Source of the DNA: Spirochaetaceae bacterium
Lineage (GTDB): Bacteria > Spirochaetota > Spirochaetia > Treponematales > Breznakiellaceae
Direction of reading: 5' to 3'
NCBI GenBank assembly: GCA_031280705.1
Contig: JAITGJ010000050.1
Location: forward strand, 1 to 10,739
Length of the DNA stretch: 10,739 bases
Below the pieces are notes generated by a model. It was not told where the DNA came from. It saw only the letters and a program-made list of their open reading frames with translations, and ran no database searches. Positions 6,915 through 10,739 of this stretch are shown here, in pieces. The position numbers and the translations under genes are program-made. Numbering within the stretch: position 1 is the first letter of the stretch; each line of letters begins with the position of its first letter.

Positions 6915-6988
6915 GGTGTCCGTCTTTTTATCCGTCCAGGATTTCCGTAAGCCCCGCGCCATAGGTACCGCCGCCGTTCCGCCGCCCG

Positions 6989-7975
6989 CTACCGGATCGC
7001 CCCGGCGCGCCGGAAGGGCCAAAAAATAAACGCCCCCTTTCCCAGCGCCCGCGTCTTCCGTACCGGCCCGAAGTACCGCCCGTCCCGCGAGTTGTCCCGG
7101 TTATCGCCCAGGGGAAAGAAATAGCCTTCCGGGACGTACCAGCCGAGTTTCTGCCGCGCAAGGCGCGCGCGATAGCCTTTGTCCTGTGGATACGCGCCGC
7201 GTATAAAGGCAAGCCGCTCCTCTTCCACGGTAAAGTAATCGGGATAAGGGATCGATGAGAAGGCGGCGGCCGCCTCCCTAAGCGGCGCGGGCGGGTCAAG
7301 CCCCAGGTCGAAATACGCGGCAAGCCGCCCGGCCTCCCGGAAACGGGGGTACAGGGCGGCCTCCACGAGGCGCGAAAGATGATGGCCAAACCCCCGCGCG
7401 GCGTTGTGATCCCGCTCCGGAGTATAATCGCCGGTTCCGGCAAAGCGGATCAGCATATCCCCGTCCCGGGAGATAAAGTGATCGCCTTCCAGCCCGGCGG
7501 CCCGCTTGATCAAAAAGTGCGCCCGCTGTTCGCCGTTCACGTCCCGGTCAATATCGATAACGGACAGGGTGAGCATAAAAATAACCCGCTGGGCTATGTC
7601 AAACACCGGGCCGCGGGAGATATAGGAAGGATTCTCAAAAATGACCACGTCGTTCCGCGCGGGGGTAAAGGGACTGGGGAGCTTCCCCAGTCCGGGCAGC
7701 AGTTCCGGCCCGAAAACAAGTTTGTTGACAAAGATTTTGTCGCGGATCATCAGGGTGTCGATCATCGATCCCGAAGGGATCTCATACGCCTGGAAAAGAT
7801 ACTGGTTGATGACGAGCACCATCGCCGCGGCCTGCACAAAGGCTTCCAGCCAGTCCAGAAGCTGATTCTTTGTCCGCTGCTTTTCTTTCCGCAGCCGCGC
7901 CCGCCGTTTTCTCCGGGAAAGCACGGCTTCCGCCGCGGTGCAGAGGCGATCAAAAAAATCCGCGTGTGCCGTCAT
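6989..7975 (-). CDS. lepB: Signal peptidase I (long form)
   Basis: 328 aa from ATG 7975, near the length of E. coli LepB. A very basic segment (21-36) precedes one hydrophobic anchor (about 43-62). Catalytic Ser70 is in IPSGSM, Lys157 in FLIKRAAGLEGD, and GDNRDNS (290-296) is intact. The 130 residues between Lys and GDN form the larger periplasmic domain of the long LepB type. The frame is open upstream to 8077, including an ATG at 8023, but those codons run through the inverted repeats at 8015-8074 and add no recognisable domain. No Shine-Dalgarno sequence precedes 7975, and a promoter candidate (7982-8010) predicts +1 on its A, so a leaderless mRNA is likely. First gene of the cluster with the second lepB and hemW. 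Confidence 0.93.
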   Translation of the reverse strand: MTAHADFFDRLCTAAEAVLSRRKRRARLRKEKQRTKNQLLDWLEAFVQAAAMVLVINQYLFQAYEIPSGSMIDTLMIRDKIFVNKLVFGPELLPGLGKLPSPFTPARNDVVIFENPSYISRGPVFDIAQRVIFMLTLSVIDIDRDVNGEQRAHFLIKRAAGLEGDHFISRDGDMLIRFAGTGDYTPERDHNAARGFGHHLSRLVEAALYPRFREAGRLAAYFDLGLDPPAPLREAAAAFSSIPYPDYFTVEEERLAFIRGAYPQDKGYRARLARQKLGWYVPEGYFFPLGDNRDNSRDGRYFGPVRKTRALGKGAFIFWPFRRAGAIR

Positions 7976-7981
7976 GGGTAA

Positions 7982-8010
7982 ACCATACCATAAAGCGCTC
8001 AGGCGGACAA
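7982..8010 (-). promoter_or_regulatory. Candidate leaderless promoter of the lepB-lepB-hemW cluster
   Basis: On the minus strand: TTGTCC (8010-8005), a 17-bp spacer, TATGGT (7987-7982), then TTACCC and the ATG. Each hexamer matches 4 of 6 consensus bases. With +1 seven bases past the -10 box, transcription would start at 7975, the A of the start codon. Confidence 0.45.
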
Positions 8011-8014
8011 GGGT

Positions 8015-8045
8015 GCTCACCATCCGGCAAAGCCGGATGGTGAGC
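8015..8045. repeat. Perfect inverted repeat 1 (14-bp arms, AAA centre)
   Basis: Arm GCTCACCATCCGGC (8015-8028), centre AAA, arm GCCGGATGGTGAGC (8032-8045), no mismatch. It starts 4 bp beyond the minus-strand -35 box and is followed after 2 bp by a second perfect inverted repeat. It lies between the divergent promoters, so neither predicted transcript includes it. REP-like or protein-binding palindrome. Confidence 0.9.
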
Positions 8046-8047
8046 TT

Positions 8048-8074
8048 GGCTTTTGCGGCTCTGCCGCAAAAGCC
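8048..8074. repeat. Perfect inverted repeat 2 (12-bp arms, TCT centre)
   Basis: Arm GGCTTTTGCGGC (8048-8059), centre TCT, arm GCCGCAAAAGCC (8063-8074), no mismatch. It ends 26 bp before the plus-strand -35 box. No T-tract follows on either strand, which argues against an intrinsic terminator. Confidence 0.9.
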
Positions 8075-8100
8075 CACCGTCCGGGTATGGCGCCGCGCCG

Positions 8101-8129
8101 TTGACAGGGCGAAAGGCGGTTTTTATACT
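8101..8129 (+). promoter_or_regulatory. Strong sigma70-type promoter, predicted leaderless
   Basis: A perfect TTGACA (8101-8106), an exactly 17-bp spacer, and TATACT (8124-8129, 5 of 6). Predicted +1 is 8136, the A of the ATG of the PEGA/SUMF1-like gene. No Shine-Dalgarno sequence precedes that ATG. It probably also drives smpB. Confidence 0.7.
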
Positions 8130-8135
8130 CAACCC

Positions 8136-9590
8136 ATGGCCGATACCTACGGGACCGATTATGTCAAACTGAAGCCGCTCTTTGGCGTCCGGCCGGGCGT
8201 GTGGCTGTTTGGTCTGCTCTGCATCGCGTTTCTCGCGCTGCTCTTCTTTCTGCTTGTTTTCCCCGGCCTTAACCGGAACGGGAGCCTTGTTTCGTGTGCT
8301 TCCGAACCGTTTGGGGCGGCGGTACTGGTGGACGGCGTATACCGGGGCAGTACCCCGTGCGATCTCTTTATCTCCCGGGGAACACACCGGTTCGAGATTT
8401 CCCTGCCGGGCTTTACCCCGCGCGTTTTTGAGCGGGATATTCCGGGCCGGGTGTTCGGTTCGCTTTTCTTTCCCCCACGGGTTTCCGTAACCGCCGGTCT
8501 TTCCGCGCCGGACCGGGCGGCGGTTTTCCGCCGCGCCGCGGACGAATACGCCCGCTGGGCGTTCGGCGGGGAAAGCGCGGCGGCCTGGCAGACGCCGCTT
8601 TCCCTGTCGGAAGGGGTATACCGCGCGGGAAGCGGGGGCATTGATCCGGTTCTCCGGGAAACCATGACGGGAATTCTTCTTGAAAGCCGGGGCTACGCCG
8701 TTACGCGCGGGGCGCTCAGGGACTTTGTTCGCGCGGAATTCCTCCTGGATAATGGGGGCAATCCCCCGTCGCCCTTGAGCCTTATCCGTTCGGGCAGGGC
8801 GTTTCTTGCCATGGCCGCGCCGGGAACGGCCCGCCACCTTGGGGGATTGCTTGACGGGGAAAGCGCGGCGCGTATAACGGAATCGGCCTGGTACGCGGAA
8901 GACGGGGGCGGCGAGGGACGCGCCGCGCCGCGCCGTGGCGAGCCCGCCGGGGGCCGGACGATTACGCTGGGCGGGCTTACCTTTGTCTATATTGACGGCG
9001 GAACCTTGTTTGCCGCGGACGGTCCTGGAGGCGGGAAAGAAATCGCGGGCTTTTGGATCAGCCGGGACGAGGTAGGCGCGGCGGCTTTTGACGCGTTTCT
9101 GGCGGAAAACCCCGTATGGAGCGGCGCGGCGCGGGAAGCGCTTGTCCGGCAGAATCTCGTTACGGAAACCTACCTGGAAATGTATCCCGGCGGGGAAACG
9201 GCGGGCCGGGCGGGCATTTCCTGGCACGCGGCGGCCGCGTTCACCGCGTGGCTTACCGCCCGCCTCACTCCCGGCGGCGCGCTTGAGGCGCGGCTTCCCA
9301 CGGAAGCCGAATGGGAGTACGCGGCCCGTTCCGCGGAACTTCCCGGCGGCGCGAAGATTGAAAATATGACCGGAAGCCTCTGGGAATGGTGCGGCGATTA
9401 TCATGTGCCGCTGGCTTTTTTTGCGCCGGACGGCGCGGGACAGATTGCCGCGCCCGAACGGAATGTGCGCGGCGGCTCGTGGATAAATCCTTCCGGCTCC
9501 GTAAGCGTGGGAAGCCGGGCGTCGCTTCCCCCGGAAACCTGCTCCCCGTTTGTGGGTTTCCGCCCGGTCATTGCGAGAAAAGCGCCGTGA
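8136..9590 (+). CDS. Membrane-anchored PEGA + SUMF1/FGE-like domain protein
   Basis: 484 aa from ATG 8136. The frame is open upstream to 7938, but that part crosses the promoter and the inverted repeats. One membrane segment (about 22-43) follows a short basic N-terminus, predicting a type II protein with its bulk outside the cytoplasm. A PEGA-type domain (about 51-105) contains EPFGAAVLVDG, RGSTPCDL and HRFEISLPGF. A helical middle region and Gly/Arg-rich linker lead to a sulfatase-modifying/FGE-like domain (about 277-480) with RLPTEAEWEYAAR, GSLWEWCGDY, NVRGGSW (GGSW about 446) and GFRPV. The two copper-binding cysteines of true formylglycine-generating enzymes are not evident: the C-terminal segment after GGSW has only Cys469. 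So a binding or structural role in the envelope is more likely than sulfatase activation. PEGA domains are thought to bind surface or wall components. Its stop overlaps the smpB start. Confidence 0.88.
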   Translation: MADTYGTDYVKLKPLFGVRPGVWLFGLLCIAFLALLFFLLVFPGLNRNGSLVSCASEPFGAAVLVDGVYRGSTPCDLFISRGTHRFEISLPGFTPRVFERDIPGRVFGSLFFPPRVSVTAGLSAPDRAAVFRRAADEYARWAFGGESAAAWQTPLSLSEGVYRAGSGGIDPVLRETMTGILLESRGYAVTRGALRDFVRAEFLLDNGGNPPSPLSLIRSGRAFLAMAAPGTARHLGGLLDGESAARITESAWYAEDGGGEGRAAPRRGEPAGGRTITLGGLTFVYIDGGTLFAADGPGGGKEIAGFWISRDEVGAAAFDAFLAENPVWSGAAREALVRQNLVTETYLEMYPGGETAGRAGISWHAAAAFTAWLTARLTPGGALEARLPTEAEWEYAARSAELPGGAKIENMTGSLWEWCGDYHVPLAFFAPDGAGQIAAPERNVRGGSWINPSGSVSVGSRASLPPETCSPFVGFRPVIARKAP

Positions 9591-10051
9591 GTGAGGGCGA
9601 AGGCGGCGGCGTCAAGATTATCGCCGTCAACCGGAAGGCGCGCTTTGACTACGCCGTGGATGACCGGTATGAGTGCGGCGTGGAACTGCTCGGCACGGAA
9701 GTAAAGTCCTTCCGGGAGGGGCGCGTCTCGTTTCCCGACGCCTGGGCGGAAGTGGTAAATGGCGAGGTGTGGCTCCGCTCGCTCACGGTGGCGGAGAATC
9801 CGTTTTCGTCGGTATTTAATCACGACCCGGACCGGAAAAAACGGCTCCTCCTGCACCGGGAGGAAATCAAACGCATTGCCCGGCGGGTTGATGAAAAGGG
9901 TTATACGCTCATTCCGTTGTCGTTTTACTTCAAAAAGGGACGGGTCAAGGTGGAGCTTGGCCTCTGCAAGGGAAAAAAGAGTTTTGACAAACGCGCGGAT
10001 ATCCGGGAACGGGACCTGAACCGGGAGATGGCGCGGGAGTTCCGGCGCTGA
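9587..10051 (+). CDS. smpB: SmpB, tmRNA-binding protein of trans-translation
   Basis: 154 aa from GTG 9587, whose bases overlap the TGA of the preceding gene (GTGA, 4-nt overlap), implying translational coupling. SmpB features: VNRKARFDY, YECGVELLGTEVKSFREGRVSF, DAWAEVVNGEVWL, the RKKRLLLHREEI segment, the KKGRVKVELGLCKGKK strand, and a basic tail with DKRADIRERD and a C-terminal EFRR. Length is as usual for the family (150-160). By family it binds the tRNA-like part of tmRNA and rescues ribosomes stalled on broken mRNAs in the cytoplasm. No tmRNA gene (ssrA) is recognised in this window. The coding frame extends upstream of 9587 inside the neighbour, but those residues do not belong to SmpB. 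Confidence 0.97.
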   Translation: MSEGEGGGVKIIAVNRKARFDYAVDDRYECGVELLGTEVKSFREGRVSFPDAWAEVVNGEVWLRSLTVAENPFSSVFNHDPDRKKRLLLHREEIKRIARRVDEKGYTLIPLSFYFKKGRVKVELGLCKGKKSFDKRADIRERDLNREMAREFRR

Positions 10052-10095
10052 CGCGGCGTGTTTGGCGTATCTTATGGATAAAAAAGGAAGCTAAC

Positions 10096-10739
10096 CATGG
10101 AAAGCGTAAAAGATTACAAGAAAGAATGCCGGGACCTGTACCTGCCGAAAACCGGACCGGCGTTGATAGACGTTCCGGAACTGCCGTTTGCCGCGGTGGA
10201 AGGGACGGGAAACCCAAACGAAGAAAACGGCGCGTACCAAAAAGCGACGGAATTGCTGTACGGCATCCAGTATACGATAAAGATGAGCAAAAAAGGGAAC
10301 GCCAAAATCGCCGGATATTTTGATTATGTGGTTCCGCCGCTTGAGGGGTTATGGTGGTTTCACAACAATGAAAAAGTCATGCCCCGGGATAAATCCGGGT
10401 TTGTCTGGATTTCGTTGATACGGCTGCCCGAATTCGCCGGTGAAGCGGTCTTCGCCTGGGCATGCGAGGAAGCCGCAAAAAAGAAACATATCGAAACGCG
10501 CCGGGCCAAATACCTCAAAATACGGGAAGGGTTATGCGTTCAGTGCATGCACCTGGGGCCGTATGACGGGGAAAGTGAGACCATCAAACGGATTGATACG
10601 TTTATTACGGAGCACGGCCTGGTAAACGACATAAGCGAAACGCGGCATCATCACGAAATATATCTGTCGGACCCCCGGAAAACGGAGCCGTCAAAAATGA
10701 AAACCGTCTTGCGCATACCGGTAAAACGCGCGGGCGGAA
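10096..10739 (+). CDS. GyrI-like small-molecule-binding domain protein (3' end cut off)
   Basis: ATG 10096 with AGGAAG at 10084-10089, spacing 6. The frame is open to the window end (214 codons), and the PVKR strand near the edge suggests only a few residues are missing. Stretches typical of stand-alone GyrI-like proteins: DVPELPFAAVEGTGNPNE, ELLYGIQYTIKMSKKG, a YFDYVVPPLEGLWW segment, WISLIRLPEF, MHLGPYDGE and HHHEIYLSDPRK. No helix-turn-helix precedes the domain, so it is not a MerR/AraC-type regulator. Related proteins bind or hydrolyse small hydrophobic ligands; the ligand here is unknown. It starts 44 bp after smpB. TATCTT (10068-10073) could be a -10 box, but no good -35 is present, so read-through from smpB is plausible. 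Confidence 0.88.

Noticed and set aside
8015..8074. Inverted repeats as bidirectional intrinsic terminators
   Set aside because: No T-tract on either side, and both neighbouring genes start here rather than end here.
7976..8077. N-terminal extension of the long signal peptidase from 8077 or from ATG 8023
   Set aside because: The added residues are translated from the inverted repeats and the promoter region; the anchor and catalytic domain are complete from 7975.
7950..9404. Long open frame (484 codons) on the minus strand opposite the PEGA/SUMF1-like gene
   Set aside because: Arg/Pro/Ala-rich, no conserved motif, fully antisense to a gene with clear domains; typical of GC-rich DNA.

Overview
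The window is GC-rich, densely coding bacterial chromosome. All recognisable genes are ordinary cellular ones; no phage, transposon, CRISPR or toxin-antitoxin gene is visible. The mix (a corrinoid-activator-like ASKHA ATPase, an HrpA-like helicase, two neighbouring signal peptidases, HemW, a PEGA plus SUMF1-like membrane protein, SmpB) fits an anaerobic or gut-type bacterium. A treponeme-like spirochaete is my best guess, made from memory of family composition only and held at low confidence.

Layout. 1-1236 (+) is the 3' part of a DUF4445/RACo-type ASKHA protein. 1237-1414 carries a sigma70-like promoter and a structured leader, then tRNA-Lys(UUU) at 1415-1487. Only 22 bp later starts an 827-aa DEAH-box helicase (1510-3993, +). 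A pyrimidine-rich zone (about 3994-4156 and 4583-4870) surrounds a small minus-strand DUF3052-like gene (4157-4582), and one 22-bp direct repeat lies on each side of that gene. At 4891-4958 lies a minus-strand promoter candidate with a perfect 14-bp palindrome over its -10 box and a tandem 21-bp-period repeat just downstream. A minus-strand cluster follows, in transcription order: signal peptidase I (7975-6989), a second, shorter signal peptidase I (6914-6243), and hemW (6197-5010). From the divergent region 7976-8135 the plus strand runs: a membrane PEGA/SUMF1-like protein (8136-9590), smpB (9587-10051, 4-nt overlap) and a GyrI-like protein (10096 to the window end, 3' end cut off).

Most interesting stretch. 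The 160-bp divergent region 7976-8135 has two outward-facing sigma70-like promoters, each with a 17-bp spacer. Each is placed so that the predicted +1 falls on the A of the start codon, and neither start has a Shine-Dalgarno sequence. Both genes therefore look leaderless. Two perfect, nearly adjacent inverted repeats (14-bp and 12-bp arms, 3-nt centres) lie between the two -35 boxes.

How the genes relate. The left cluster serves protein export (two leader peptidases) and haem delivery (HemW). The right transcript couples an envelope-anchored PEGA/SUMF1-like protein to SmpB, the tmRNA partner in ribosome rescue. The tRNA-Lys/helicase pair probably shares one transcript, in which tRNA 3' processing would also create the helicase mRNA 5' end. 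No convincing hairpin-plus-U-tract terminator was seen in the window.
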